Assembly: GCF_002848345.1 (NCBI RefSeq)
Contig: NZ_CP025429.1
Span: forward strand, 4,216,001-4,280,000
Direction: 5' to 3'
Length of the DNA stretch: 64,000 nucleotides
From: Chromobacterium sp. ATCC 53434
Lineage (GTDB): Bacteria; Pseudomonadota; Gammaproteobacteria; Burkholderiales; Chromobacteriaceae
In this document: positions 7,585 through 16,617 of the stretch, one piece after another
Numbering within the stretch: position 1 is the first letter of the stretch
Layout of the letters: every line of letters begins with the position of its first letter
Translations under genes and position numbers: made by a program
The notes under the pieces: generated by a model
Databases searched by the model: none
What the model saw: the letters and a program-made list of their open reading frames with translations, nothing else
What the model was told of the DNA's origin: nothing

Positions 7585-8421
7585 ATGGATGATACGAACG
7601 TGCGCCTGTCCAAGCGCATGGTGGAGCTGGGGCTGTGCTCGCGGCGCGAGGCCGATGCCTGCATCGAGCAGGGCCTGGTGAAGGTGGACGGCAAAGTGGT
7701 CAACACGCTGGGCGCGCGGGTCCGCCCTGAGCAGCAAATCACCCTGGCCGGCCAAGCTCAGGCCTTGGCGACGCTGCCGGTGACCATGCTGCTGAACCGC
7801 GCGGAAGGCGAAGACACCCCGCCGGCGCAGCTGCTGGGGCCGGACAGCCGCTCGCCGCAGGACGGCGCGGAACAGCTATGGCTGGCGCGCCACCGCCAGC
7901 ATCTGATCGCCGCCGGCGCCGTCGATGAGCGCTGCCACGGCCTGCTGGTGCTGACCCAGGATAAAAAACTGCCGCGCCATCTGGCCGAGTGCGAAATGGA
8001 ATTCCTGCTGCAAGTGGATCGCGCGCCGGCAGCCGACGAGCTGAAAGCCCGCGTCGCCGCGATCCGCCTCGACGGCAAGCCGCTGCGCCAGTGCAAGATC
8101 AGCCGCCAGAGCGACCATCAGTTGCGCTGCGCGGTGTACGCGCCGCGCAGCGGTTTCTTCGCCGAAATCAGCCGCCAGCTCGGCATCAAGCTGCAAAGCG
8201 CCCGCTGCATCCGCATCGGCCGCCTGGCCTTGGCCGGGCTGCAGCCGGGGCAATGGCGCTATCTGCAACCGTTCGAGCGCTTCAGATTCCTCCCCGCGCC
8301 CGCTCCGCGCGGGCTGCCCGCCTTTGCTTTTCCATTCGATGGCGATGCGCATTGTCCCGCCGCCGCGGGCGCCAGATACCGAACAGATCAAGGCGCGCGG
8401 AATCGCCTCATGCCAGAATGA
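7585..8421 (+). CDS. S4-domain pseudouridine synthase, RsuA/RluF-like, divergent
   Basis: 278 residues from the ATG at 7585, preceded by AAGGAAG. Residues ~5-55 are an S4 RNA-binding domain (RLSKRMVELGLCSRREADACI). The rest resembles the RsuA/RluE/RluF family, which turns uridine into pseudouridine in rRNA. The usual catalytic motif GRLD appears here as GAVD (GAVDERCHGLLVLTQD): the aspartate is kept but the arginine two before it is lost. The LNKP-type segment is also degenerate (LLNRAEGE). A basic, proline-rich tail of about 45 residues follows the family's normal end at FERF. The catalytic state and target base are uncertain. Confidence 0.75.
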   Translation: MDDTNVRLSKRMVELGLCSRREADACIEQGLVKVDGKVVNTLGARVRPEQQITLAGQAQALATLPVTMLLNRAEGEDTPPAQLLGPDSRSPQDGAEQLWLARHRQHLIAAGAVDERCHGLLVLTQDKKLPRHLAECEMEFLLQVDRAPAADELKARVAAIRLDGKPLRQCKISRQSDHQLRCAVYAPRSGFFAEISRQLGIKLQSARCIRIGRLALAGLQPGQWRYLQPFERFRFLPAPAPRGLPAFAFPFDGDAHCPAAAGARYRTDQGARNRLMPE

Positions 8422-8509
8422 AGGCTGAATAGAAATAACGAATTTATCGGAACTCGGTTCCCGATATTCCGTCTTTATACCATTCAGCCATTCGACCGGA
8501 ATTCTGCCC

Positions 8510-9715
8510 ATGCCCCACGATACCCCCCTGATCACCACCATCGTCGGCGGCCTGGTGTTCGCCTTCGCGCTCGGCGCGCTGGCGCTGCGCCTCAGGCTGC
8601 CACCGCTGGTGGGCTATCTGTGCGCCGGCATCCTGGTCGGCCCGTTCACGCCGGGCTTCCAGGCCGATACCGGGCTGGCGCCACAACTGGCGGAATTGGG
8701 GGTGATCCTGCTGATGTTCGGCGTCGGCCAGCATTTCTCGATCAAGGACCTGATGGCGGTCAAGGCCATCGCCGTGCCCGGCGCGCTGGCGCAGATCGCG
8801 GTGGCGACGCTGCTGGGCCTGGGGCTGTCGCGCTTTCTGGGCTGGCCCCTGGGCGAGGGCGTGGTCTTTGGACTGGCGCTGTCGGTGGCCAGCACCGTGG
8901 TGCTGCTGCGCGCGCTGGAGGAGCATGGCTGGCTGGACAGCGAGGATGGCAAGGTGGCGGTCGGCTGGCTGGTGGTGGAAGACCTGGTGATGGTGCTGAC
9001 GCTGGTGCTGCTGCCGGCCTTCGCCGGCGCGCTGGGCGGCGCCCAGGCGATGCCGTCGCTGTCCGAGCTGGGCTGGACGCTGGCGCTGACCGTGGCCAAG
9101 GTGGCGGCCTTCGTCGCCCTGATGCTGATCGTCGGCCGCCGCTTCATTCCGTGGATGCTGGAGCGCATCGTCCATACCGGCAGCCGCGAGCTGTTCCGTC
9201 TAGGCGTGCTGGCCACCGCGCTCGGCGTCGCCTACGGCGCGACCCAGCTGTTCCAGATTTCGTTCGCGCTGGGCGCCTTCTTCGCCGGCATGGTGATGGC
9301 GGAATCGCCGTTCAGCCACCGCGCCGCCGAGGAATCGCTGCCGCTGCGCGAAGCGTTCGCCGTGCTGTTCTTCGTGTCGGTGGGCATGCTGCTCAACCCG
9401 GAAGTGCTGCTGAAGGACACCATGGTGGTGCTGGCCACCGTGCTGATCGTCGTCGTCGGCAAGTCGGCGGCGGCCTATGGCATCGTTCGGCTGTTCCGCC
9501 GCGGCCACCACACCAGCCTGCGCATCGCTGCCAGTCTGGCGCAGATCGGCGAATTCTCCTTCATCCTGGCCGGACTGGGCATGTCGCTGGGCCTGCTCAG
9601 CGCGCGCGGCCAGGCGCTGATCCTGGCCGGCGCCATCGTTTCCATCCTGCTGAACCCGATGATGTTCGCGCTGGCCGAGCGCTACGGCCGGCGCGAGGCC
9701 CCGGCCATGCCGTAA
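8510..9715 (+). CDS. Monovalent cation:proton antiporter, CPA2 (KefB/YbaL-like), lacking the RCK domain
   Basis: 401 residues, almost all membrane-embedded, with about 12 hydrophobic segments. Typical CPA2 features are RLPPLVGYLCAGILVGP near the start, LAELGVILLMFGVG, and the ALSVASTVVLLRALEEHGW segment before GWLVVEDLVMVLTLV. Such proteins exchange K+ or Na+ for protons across the inner membrane. YbaL, KefB and KefC carry a C-terminal NAD-binding RCK domain; this frame stops right after the last membrane helix (FALAERYGRRE), and the next 60 bp hold no remnant. It is therefore either a natural short form or an old truncation. Confidence 0.86.
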   Translation: MPHDTPLITTIVGGLVFAFALGALALRLRLPPLVGYLCAGILVGPFTPGFQADTGLAPQLAELGVILLMFGVGQHFSIKDLMAVKAIAVPGALAQIAVATLLGLGLSRFLGWPLGEGVVFGLALSVASTVVLLRALEEHGWLDSEDGKVAVGWLVVEDLVMVLTLVLLPAFAGALGGAQAMPSLSELGWTLALTVAKVAAFVALMLIVGRRFIPWMLERIVHTGSRELFRLGVLATALGVAYGATQLFQISFALGAFFAGMVMAESPFSHRAAEESLPLREAFAVLFFVSVGMLLNPEVLLKDTMVVLATVLIVVVGKSAAAYGIVRLFRRGHHTSLRIAASLAQIGEFSFILAGLGMSLGLLSARGQALILAGAIVSILLNPMMFALAERYGRREAPAMP

Positions 9716-9775
9716 ACATTTGGCCGGCCGCCATGCCGGCTATGATAGAATCGCGCGCAACGCATTCAATTTGCT

Positions 9776-10156
9776 ATGAAAAAATCCATCGCCACGCTAT
9801 GTCTGCTCTGTCTGGCCCTGCCCGCCGCGGCAGGCCGTCTGCTGCCCGACGGTCTGGTGATGGGCAAGCTGGCCGACGTCGACGACGCCGGCATCGAATT
9901 CGTCCGCGCCGATCGCACGCTGCTGCAGCGGCTGTCGGCGCTGATCGCCATCGAGCCGCAGCATTTCGCGCTGTCCGCCGGCCTGCGCGTCTTCGACGAG
10001 CACAACCGTTTTCTGCTGAGCGGGCAATTGAACGCCCTGAAAGGCCGCACCATAGGCGTGACCTTCGATCAGCAAGGCAATATCAACCGCATCTGGATAC
10101 TGGGCGGCGACGAAATCGAGACGCGACGCCAGCGTCAGGCCCAAATCCAACCCTGA
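9776..10156 (+). CDS. Small secreted protein of unknown function
   Basis: 126 residues that I do not recognise. The first 20 form a clear signal peptide ([19 protein letters not shown], cut likely after AAA|G), so the mature ~107-residue protein should be periplasmic. The mature part has short beta-like segments ([19 protein letters not shown]) and a basic Arg/Gln end. It sits 60 bp after the antiporter and 31 bp before miaB on the same strand; operon membership is possible but suggests no function. Confidence 0.75.
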   Translation: MKKSIATLCLLCLALPAAAGRLLPDGLVMGKLADVDDAGIEFVRADRTLLQRLSALIAIEPQHFALSAGLRVFDEHNRFLLSGQLNALKGRTIGVTFDQQGNINRIWILGGDEIETRRQRQAQIQP

Positions 10157-10187
10157 AACCGAATACCAGCTGGAAAACCGAGTAGCA

Positions 10188-11522
10188 ATGAAGAAGGTAT
10201 ACATCAAGACCTTCGGCTGCCAGATGAACGAGTACGATTCCGACAAGATGGCGGACGTGCTGGGCAGCGCCGAAGGCATGGTCAAGACGGACAATCCGGA
10301 AGAAGCCGACGTCATCCTGTTCAACACCTGTAGCGTGCGGGAAAAGGCCCAGGAAAAAGTGTTTTCCGACCTAGGCCGCATCCGCCCGCTGAAGGAAGCC
10401 AATCCCGATCTGATCATCGGCGTCGGCGGCTGCGTGGCCAGCCAGGAGGGCGAGGCCATCGTCAAGCGCGCGCCCTACGTCGACGTGGTGTTCGGCCCGC
10501 AGACGCTGCACCGGCTGCCGGATCTGATCCAGAGCCGCCAGGCCAGCGGCCGCTCGCAGGTGGACATCTCCTTCCCCGAGATCGAGAAATTCGACCACAT
10601 CCCGCCGGCCAAGGTCGACGGCGGCGCGGCCTTCGTCTCCATCATGGAAGGCTGTTCCAAATACTGCTCGTTCTGCGTGGTGCCGTACACCCGCGGCGAG
10701 GAAGTGTCGCGCCCATTCGAGGACGTGCTGACCGAGATCGCCGGCCTCGTCGCCCAGGGCGTCAAGGAAATCACGCTCTTGGGCCAGAACGTCAACGCCT
10801 ACCGCGGCCTGATGAGCGACGGCGAGATCGCCGACTTCGCGCTGCTGTTGGAATACGTGCACGAGATTCCCGGCGTCGAGCGCATCCGCTTCACCACCAG
10901 CCACCCGCGCGAGTTCAGCCAGCGCATCATCGACTGCTACGCCAAGCTGCCCAAGCTGGTCTCCCACCTGCACCTGCCGGTGCAGTCGGGCTCCGACCGC
11001 ATGCTGATGGCGATGAAGCGCGGCTATACCGGCCTGGAATACAAGTCCATCATTCGCAAGCTGCGCGCGATCCGGCCGGACCTGTGCCTGTCGTCCGACT
11101 TCATCGTCGGCTTCCCCGGCGAGACCGAGGCCGACTTCGAGCAGACGCTGAAGCTGGTCCGAGACTGCGAGTTCGACTTCAGCTTCGTCTTCATCTACAG
11201 CCCGCGCCCGGGCACGCCGGCGGCCAATCTGCCGGACGACACGCCGCACGCCGAAAAAGTGCGCCGGCTGGAGGCGCTGAACGAGGTGATCGAGGCCAAG
11301 GGCTACGCGATCAACCAGGCCATGATCGGCAGCGTGCAGAGCGTGCTGGTGGAGAACGTGTCGAAGCGGGACGCCGCGATGCTGGCGGCGCGCACCGCCA
11401 ACAACCGCGTCGTCAACTTCGCCGGCCACCCGCGCCTGCTGGGCCGGACGATAGACGTCAGGATCACCGCCGCCTTCCCGCACTCGCTGGCCGGCGAGGT
11501 GATCACCAGCGAGAGCGCCTGA
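10188..11522 (+). CDS. miaB: tRNA-2-methylthio-N6-dimethylallyladenosine synthase MiaB
   Basis: 444 residues. MiaB is a radical-SAM enzyme that adds the methylthio group to i6A37 of tRNAs reading UNN codons. The N-terminal domain holds the auxiliary-cluster cysteines (Cys11 in FGCQMN, then NTCSVRE and GGCVAS). The radical-SAM CxxxCxxC motif is Cys156, Cys160 and Cys163 in [10 protein letters not shown]. The C-terminal TRAM domain for tRNA binding covers roughly the last 65 residues. Length and motifs match the family throughout. Confidence 0.97.
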   Translation: MKKVYIKTFGCQMNEYDSDKMADVLGSAEGMVKTDNPEEADVILFNTCSVREKAQEKVFSDLGRIRPLKEANPDLIIGVGGCVASQEGEAIVKRAPYVDVVFGPQTLHRLPDLIQSRQASGRSQVDISFPEIEKFDHIPPAKVDGGAAFVSIMEGCSKYCSFCVVPYTRGEEVSRPFEDVLTEIAGLVAQGVKEITLLGQNVNAYRGLMSDGEIADFALLLEYVHEIPGVERIRFTTSHPREFSQRIIDCYAKLPKLVSHLHLPVQSGSDRMLMAMKRGYTGLEYKSIIRKLRAIRPDLCLSSDFIVGFPGETEADFEQTLKLVRDCEFDFSFVFIYSPRPGTPAANLPDDTPHAEKVRRLEALNEVIEAKGYAINQAMIGSVQSVLVENVSKRDAAMLAARTANNRVVNFAGHPRLLGRTIDVRITAAFPHSLAGEVITSESA

Positions 11523-11601
11523 CCGTGCGCCCGGCCGGCTCGCTATGCAATGCGAATTGCGCGGCGTATGCTGGCCCGGTTCCCACACGAAGGATTGAAA
11601 A

Positions 11602-11889
11602 ATGTTCGTAGTGTCGCTGACGTATATCGCCCCGCTGTCCGATGTCGACGCCTTGCTGGACGCCCATGTCGTCTGGCTGAAGCAGGCCTACGCCGACGGC
11701 GCCTTCCTGGCCTCCGGCCGCAAGGTGCCGCGCGAAGGCGGCGTCATCCTGGCGCGCGGCGAACGCGCCGCGCTGGAGGCCCGCCTGCGCGACGACCCGT
11801 TCGCCAGCGGCGGCGTCGCCCGCTACGACATCATCGAGTTCGTGCCCGGCATGACCGCCGCCGGGCTGGAAAGCCTGAAGGACGCATGA
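11602..11889 (+). CDS. YCII-related domain protein
   Basis: 95 residues forming a single YCII-like alpha/beta domain (MFVVSLTYIAPLSDVDALLDAHVVWLKQAY). Conserved members carry a His/Asp pair here, seen as DAHVVWL. The family's reaction is not settled. Its stop overlaps the start of the HAD hydrolase as ATGA, so the two are translationally coupled. Confidence 0.88.
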   Translation: MFVVSLTYIAPLSDVDALLDAHVVWLKQAYADGAFLASGRKVPREGGVILARGERAALEARLRDDPFASGGVARYDIIEFVPGMTAAGLESLKDA

Positions 11890-12557
11890 GCGCGAGCGGC
11901 ATCAAGGCCCTGTTGCTGGACCTGGACGACACCTTGTTCGACGACGACCATGCCACCCGGCAGGCGTTCTCCGCCTTTATCGGACCGCATGCCGCCCGCT
12001 TCGCCGAATCCGAAACCGCGCTGTTCGCGCGCTGGCGGACCTGCGTCGACCGTCACTGGCGGCGCTTCGAGACCGGCGAGCTGACGATGGCGCAACAGCG
12101 CCACGCGCGGCTGCGCGACTTTCTCGGCCAGCCGGACATCGCCGAGGACGAGGCCGCGCGGCTGTTCCAGCCCTATATGGACGCCTACCGCAGCCACCGC
12201 CGGCTGACCCCCGGCGCGGCGGCCTTCCTCGACGCCACCGGCCACCTGATCCGCATCGTCGTCAGCAACGGCGGCGCCGAACAGCAGCGGGCCAAGCTGG
12301 CCCACCTGGGCATCGCCCACCATTTCCGCCACGTCGTCACCGTAGACGACGCCGGCGCGGCCAAGCCGGACCCGCGCATCTTCCGCCACGCGCTGGCGCT
12401 GGAAAACCTCGCGCCCGAGCACTGTCTGATGGTGGGCGACGACCTGGAACGCGACATCGCGCCGGCGCGCCGGCTGGGCATGGCCGTCCGCCATGTTTCG
12501 CCTGGCAGCCACGCCGCCGTTTTTCAACAGTTAAGCGAACAATTGCAAAACGCATGA
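11886..12557 (+). CDS. HAD-superfamily hydrolase
   Basis: 223 residues. HAD motif I is LLLDLDDTLFDDD, whose first Asp would be the nucleophile; motif II is IVVSNG, and the Lys of KPDPRIF and the acidic pair in MVGDDLERD complete the site. It is probably a small-molecule phosphatase resembling YjjG-type nucleotidases; the substrate cannot be read from sequence. The start at 11886 overlaps the YCII stop, and the stop overlaps the ybeZ start (both ATGA), so the genes form a tight operon. Confidence 0.9.
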   Translation: MSASGIKALLLDLDDTLFDDDHATRQAFSAFIGPHAARFAESETALFARWRTCVDRHWRRFETGELTMAQQRHARLRDFLGQPDIAEDEAARLFQPYMDAYRSHRRLTPGAAAFLDATGHLIRIVVSNGGAEQQRAKLAHLGIAHHFRHVVTVDDAGAAKPDPRIFRHALALENLAPEHCLMVGDDLERDIAPARRLGMAVRHVSPGSHAAVFQQLSEQLQNA

Positions 12558-13519
12558 GCACAAGCGAACCCCTCAGCTTCAACCCGGTCGACAACGACAG
12601 GCTGGCCCGCCTGTGCGGTCCGCTGGACGAAAACCTGAAACAGATCGAAACCGGGCTGGACGTCGTCGTCCAGCGCCGCGGCGAGACCTTCCGCGTCCAG
12701 GGCGCGACCGCCAAGGCCGCGGTGGAGGCGCTGACCCGGCTGTATCTCTTGGCCGACAAGCAGGACATCTCCATCGACGACGTGCAACTGGCGCTGGTCG
12801 AGCTGCGTCAGCAGCAATCGACCGCCGAGCAGGAAGAGTCGCCGGTGCTGGCGACGCGCCGCGGCGACCTCAGGGGCCGCACGCCGAACCAGGCGCGCTA
12901 CATCAAGGCGATACAGCAGCACGACGTCACCTTCGGCATCGGCCCTGCCGGCACCGGCAAGACCTATCTGGCCGTGGCCTGCGCGGTGGACGCGATGGAG
13001 CGCGACGCCGTCAAGCGCATCGTGCTGGTTCGCCCGGCGGTGGAGGCCGGCGAGAAACTGGGCTTCCTGCCCGGCGACCTGGCGCAGAAGGTCGACCCAT
13101 ATCTGCGGCCGCTGTACGACGCGCTGTACGACCTGATGGGCTTCGACCGGGTGACCCGGCTGTTCGAGAAGAATCTGATCGAGATCGCGCCGCTGGCCTA
13201 TATGCGCGGCCGCACGCTGAACCACGCCTTCATCATCCTGGACGAGGCGCAGAACACCACGCCGGAGCAGATGAAGATGTTCCTGACCCGGATAGGCTTC
13301 GGCTCGCGCGCGGTGATCACCGGCGACGTCACCCAGATCGACCTGGCGCGCCACCAGAAGAGCGGCCTGGTCGAGGTCGAGCGCATCCTCGACCAGGTGC
13401 GCGGCATCCATTTCCACCATTTCAACAGCAACGACGTGGTGCGCCATCCGCTGGTGCAGAAAATCGTCGACGCCTACGACCAATATCAAAGCAAGCAAGA
13501 TGAAAAAAGCCAAGCGTAA
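12554..13519 (+). CDS. ybeZ: PhoH-like ATPase YbeZ
   Basis: 321 residues. P-loop ATPase of the PhoH family with Walker A GPAGTGKT and Walker [10 protein letters not shown]. YbeZ works with the neighbouring YbeY in rRNA maturation and RNA quality control (family knowledge). A ~100-residue N-terminal region precedes the ATPase core. It overlaps the HAD gene by 4 bases and ybeY by 20, giving the conserved ybeZ-ybeY-corC-lnt order. Confidence 0.95.
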   Translation: MSTSEPLSFNPVDNDRLARLCGPLDENLKQIETGLDVVVQRRGETFRVQGATAKAAVEALTRLYLLADKQDISIDDVQLALVELRQQQSTAEQEESPVLATRRGDLRGRTPNQARYIKAIQQHDVTFGIGPAGTGKTYLAVACAVDAMERDAVKRIVLVRPAVEAGEKLGFLPGDLAQKVDPYLRPLYDALYDLMGFDRVTRLFEKNLIEIAPLAYMRGRTLNHAFIILDEAQNTTPEQMKMFLTRIGFGSRAVITGDVTQIDLARHQKSGLVEVERILDQVRGIHFHHFNSNDVVRHPLVQKIVDAYDQYQSKQDEKSQA

Positions 13520-14006
13520 CCCGCTGCTGGCCCGCCTGGCGGCGCGGCTGGAACTGAGCCTGGACGTGCGCAGCGACGCCGCCGCGCTGCCGGAGCCGGC
13601 GCTGATCCGCCGCGCCTGCCAGGCCGCGCTGCGCCGCGACGTCAAACAGGCCCAAGTCAGCATCATCATCGTCGACGCCGCTGAAGGCCGTCAGCTGAAC
13701 AACGATTACCGCGGCAAGGATTATGCGACCAACGTCCTCAGCTTCGCGCTGAACGAGGGCGAGCCGGTCGCCGGCCTGCCGCTGTTCGGCGATCTGGTGC
13801 TGTGCGCGCCGGTGGTGGAACAGGAAGCCGCCGAGCAGGGCAAGGACCTGATGGCGCACTACGCCCACCTGCTGGTGCACGGCATGCTGCACCTGCAGGG
13901 CTTCGATCACGAAGAGGACGACGAGGCCGAAGCGATGGAAGCGCTTGAAACTGTCATCGTTCAGCAGCTAGGATATCCCGATCCCTACCACGAGGAGCAC
14001 ATCTAA
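13500..14006 (+). CDS. ybeY: Endoribonuclease YbeY
   Basis: 168 residues. Zinc-dependent single-strand endoribonuclease that helps 16S rRNA 3'-end maturation and ribosome quality control. The metal site HxxxHxxxxxH is visible in [11 protein letters not shown] near the C-terminus, and the [16 protein letters not shown] segment is typical. The ATG at 13500 lies inside the end of ybeZ. The start gives [10 protein letters not shown], slightly longer than E. coli YbeY. Confidence 0.96.
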   Translation: MKKAKRNPLLARLAARLELSLDVRSDAAALPEPALIRRACQAALRRDVKQAQVSIIIVDAAEGRQLNNDYRGKDYATNVLSFALNEGEPVAGLPLFGDLVLCAPVVEQEAAEQGKDLMAHYAHLLVHGMLHLQGFDHEEDDEAEAMEALETVIVQQLGYPDPYHEEHI

Positions 14007-14009
14007 GAA

Positions 14010-14861
14010 ATGGAAGACCCCAGTAAACCACGGCCCAGCTGGCTTGAACGCCTGTCCACCATGCTGTTGCGCGAGCCGGAAGACCGCGAGGAGTTGATCG
14101 AACTGCTGCACAACGCCTTCGAGCGCAATCTGCTCGATGCCGAGGCCCTCGGCATGATAGAAGGCGTGCTGGAAGTGAGCGAACTGACCGTCCGCGACGT
14201 GATGATCCCGCGCAGCCAGATGCACGTGCTGAACATCGACGACCCGATAGACCGCTTCCTGCCGACGGTGATCGACTCCGGCCACTCGCGCTTTCCGGTG
14301 ATAGGCGAAAGCAAGGATGACGTTCAAGGCATTCTGCTGGCCAAGGAATTGCTGCGCTACTTCCATGCGCCCGCCACCTTCAATCTGAAGACCGTCTTGC
14401 GCCCGGCCGTGTTCGTGCCGGAGTCCAAGCCGCTGAACGTGTTGCTGCGCGACTTCCGCGCCACCCACAATCACATGGCGGTGGTGGTCGACGAATACGG
14501 CGGCGTCTGCGGCCTGGTCACCATCGAGGACGTCATCGAGCAGATCGTCGGCGACATCGAGGACGAGTACGATATCGACGACGACGAGGACGACATCGTC
14601 CCGGTCCGCGGCCACGAGCGCTACCGCGTCAAGGCGCTGACCGAGATCGAGGACTTCAACCACTATTTCGGCACCGACTACGCCGACGACGACGTCGACA
14701 CCGTCGGCGGCCTGGTGATCTCGCTGACCGGCCACCTGCCGAAACGCGGCGAGAAGATAGAAGCCTCCGGCTTGCGCTTCACCGTGCTGCGCGCCGACAG
14801 CCGCCGTCTCGACACGCTGCTGGTCGAACGCATCCAGCTCGCCGCCGACGCCGCCGAATAG
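14010..14861 (+). CDS. corC: CorC/YbeX CBS-domain protein
   Basis: 283 residues. Two CBS domains (from RDVMIPRSQM to about residue 195, with HNHMAVVVDEYGGVCGLVTIEDV in the second) are followed by a CorC/HlyC transporter-associated domain. A strongly acidic stretch (DEYDIDDDEDD) links them. CorC/YbeX is implicated in magnesium efflux and ribosome metabolism. There are no membrane segments, so it is cytosolic. It begins 3 bp after ybeY. Confidence 0.93.
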   Translation: MEDPSKPRPSWLERLSTMLLREPEDREELIELLHNAFERNLLDAEALGMIEGVLEVSELTVRDVMIPRSQMHVLNIDDPIDRFLPTVIDSGHSRFPVIGESKDDVQGILLAKELLRYFHAPATFNLKTVLRPAVFVPESKPLNVLLRDFRATHNHMAVVVDEYGGVCGLVTIEDVIEQIVGDIEDEYDIDDDEDDIVPVRGHERYRVKALTEIEDFNHYFGTDYADDDVDTVGGLVISLTGHLPKRGEKIEASGLRFTVLRADSRRLDTLLVERIQLAADAAE

Positions 14862-15053
14862 TTCCCGCTCCAGTCAGAGATGAAAGCGCGAGGACAAGCG
14901 AGCAGGGCCGCAGACCGTGCATCCGGCACGGCAGGGCCCCGCAAAGCGAAGCCGACGAAGCCATCACTCTAAATGGAGTTGGAATAAGGCCTATGCTGAA
15001 ATACGGCCGGCTCCCGGGCCGGCCGTCTGGCCCACATCCATACAAGCTGCACC

Positions 15054-16544
15054 ATGCGAATCCTGATCCTGCTCCTGGCCGCCGCGCTGACCGGCGCCCT
15101 CACCCTGTTTGCCTTCGCCCCGTACCGGCTGTGGTGGCTGATGCCGCTCTGCCTGGCGGCGCTGATCGAATTGACCCAGCGCGCGCCCAAGCGCGCGTTC
15201 TGGCTAGGCTATGCCTGGGGCCTGGGCGCCTATGTCAGCAACTTCCGCTGGATCTATTCCAGCCTGCACGACATCGCCGGCCTGCCGGCCTGGATAGCCG
15301 CGCCGCTGGTGCTGCTGCTGCCGGCCTATCTGGCGCTGTATCCGGGCCTGGCCACCTGGATCGCCTGCCGCATCGACCCGCGCCCCGGCCTGCGCTGGCT
15401 GGTGGCCTTCCCCGCGGCCTGGGAACTGGGAGAATGGCTGCGCGGCTGGGTGATGACCGGCTTCCCCTGGGCCGCCGCCGGTTATTCGCAGATCACCGAA
15501 AGCCCGCTGGCCGGCTATACCCCGATCGGCGGCATCCACCTGGTCAGTTATCTGGTGGCGCTGTCGGCCGGCGCGCTGGCCATGCTGGCGCGCGCCGGCA
15601 TGCGGCAGCGGCTGGCCATCGCGCTGGCCGCGGCGCTGCTCTGGGGCAGCGGCTTCTGGCTGCGCGACATCGAGTGGACCGCCCCGCGTGGCAAGCCGAT
15701 CAGCGTGGCGCTGGGCCAGGGCAATATCGCCCAGGAAATGAAGTGGACGCCGGAAAATCTGGAAAACTCGCTGCTGACCTATTACCGCCAGGTGGCGATG
15801 AGCCGCGCCGATCTGATGATCCTGCCGGAAACCGCGCTGCCGCTATTCCTCGACGACCTGCCGTCCGGCTATCTGTCGATGATCCGCGGCGAAGCGTCCC
15901 GCTCCGGCATGGCGCTGGCCACCGGCATTCCGCGCCGCACCAATGACGGCCGCGGCTATCTGAACGCCGTGGTGGCGCTGTCCGACCCGAAAATGCCGTA
16001 CTACGCCAAGGACCATCTGGTGCCCTTCGGCGAATTCGTGCCGCTGCCGGGCCTGATAGGCTGGATCTACCAGCATATGGACATGCCGCTGTCCGGCTTC
16101 AGCCGCGGCGGCGCGGAGCAGCCGCCGCTGACGCTCGGCGCCCACAAGGTGGCGTTCAACGTCTGCTACGAGGACAGCTTCGGCGAGGAGTTGATCGGTC
16201 CGGCGGCGCAGGCCGACATGCTGGCCAATGTCAGCAACCTGGCCTGGTTCGGCAAGAGCGAGGCGATGAGCCAGCACCTGCAGCTGTCGCAGGCGCGGGC
16301 GCTGGAAACCGGTCGCTACGTGCTGCGCGCCACCAATACCGGCATGACCGCCATCATCCGCCCCGACGGCGAAATCTCGGCGGTCGCCGCGCCGTTCACC
16401 GCCCAGGTGCTGACCGGCTTCGCCCAGGGCCGCCAGGGAATGACGCCGTATATGCGCGTCGGCAACCTGCCGGTGGTGGTCGGCTGCGCGGTCCTGCTCT
16501 TGCTGTCGCTGCTGCTCGGCTGGCGCCGGCGCGGCCGCCACTAG
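15054..16544 (+). CDS. lnt: Apolipoprotein N-acyltransferase Lnt
   Basis: 496 residues. Inner-membrane enzyme that adds the third acyl chain to lipoproteins. Several N-terminal membrane helices precede a periplasmic nitrilase-like domain and a final helix (VVVGCAVLLLLSLLLG). The catalytic triad is visible as Glu259 (LPETALP), Lys319 (AKDHLVPFGE) and Cys371 (NVCYEDSF), spaced as in E. coli (267, 335, 387). It follows corC after 192 bp that hold a GC-rich inverted repeat (CGGCCGG / CCGGCCG near 15004-15025) but no gene. Confidence 0.96.
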   Translation: MRILILLLAAALTGALTLFAFAPYRLWWLMPLCLAALIELTQRAPKRAFWLGYAWGLGAYVSNFRWIYSSLHDIAGLPAWIAAPLVLLLPAYLALYPGLATWIACRIDPRPGLRWLVAFPAAWELGEWLRGWVMTGFPWAAAGYSQITESPLAGYTPIGGIHLVSYLVALSAGALAMLARAGMRQRLAIALAAALLWGSGFWLRDIEWTAPRGKPISVALGQGNIAQEMKWTPENLENSLLTYYRQVAMSRADLMILPETALPLFLDDLPSGYLSMIRGEASRSGMALATGIPRRTNDGRGYLNAVVALSDPKMPYYAKDHLVPFGEFVPLPGLIGWIYQHMDMPLSGFSRGGAEQPPLTLGAHKVAFNVCYEDSFGEELIGPAAQADMLANVSNLAWFGKSEAMSQHLQLSQARALETGRYVLRATNTGMTAIIRPDGEISAVAAPFTAQVLTGFAQGRQGMTPYMRVGNLPVVVGCAVLLLLSLLLGWRRRGRH

Positions 16545-16559
16545 CCGCCTCCGATAACA

Positions 16560-16590
16560 AAGGGCCCGACGCGCGTCGGGCCCTTGGCTT
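16560..16590. terminator. Bidirectional terminator between lnt and the first chemoreceptor
   Basis: A perfect 26-base palindrome (AAGGGCCCGACGC and its complement, 16560-16585) is followed on the plus strand by TTGGCTTTT. Convergent genes on both sides (lnt plus, chemoreceptor minus) fit a shared terminator. Confidence 0.82.
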
Positions 16591-16617
16591 TTCCACCGCG
16601 GCCGATGGCCGCGTACG

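Noticed and set aside
9716..9775. Possible frameshift separating an RCK domain from the antiporter
   Set aside because: Only 60 bp lie before the next signal-peptide gene, and no Rossmann-type motif is visible in any frame.
14862..15053. GC-rich inverted repeat between corC and lnt as a terminator
   Set aside because: The stem is followed by a mixed sequence without Ts, and the lnt start lies just downstream.
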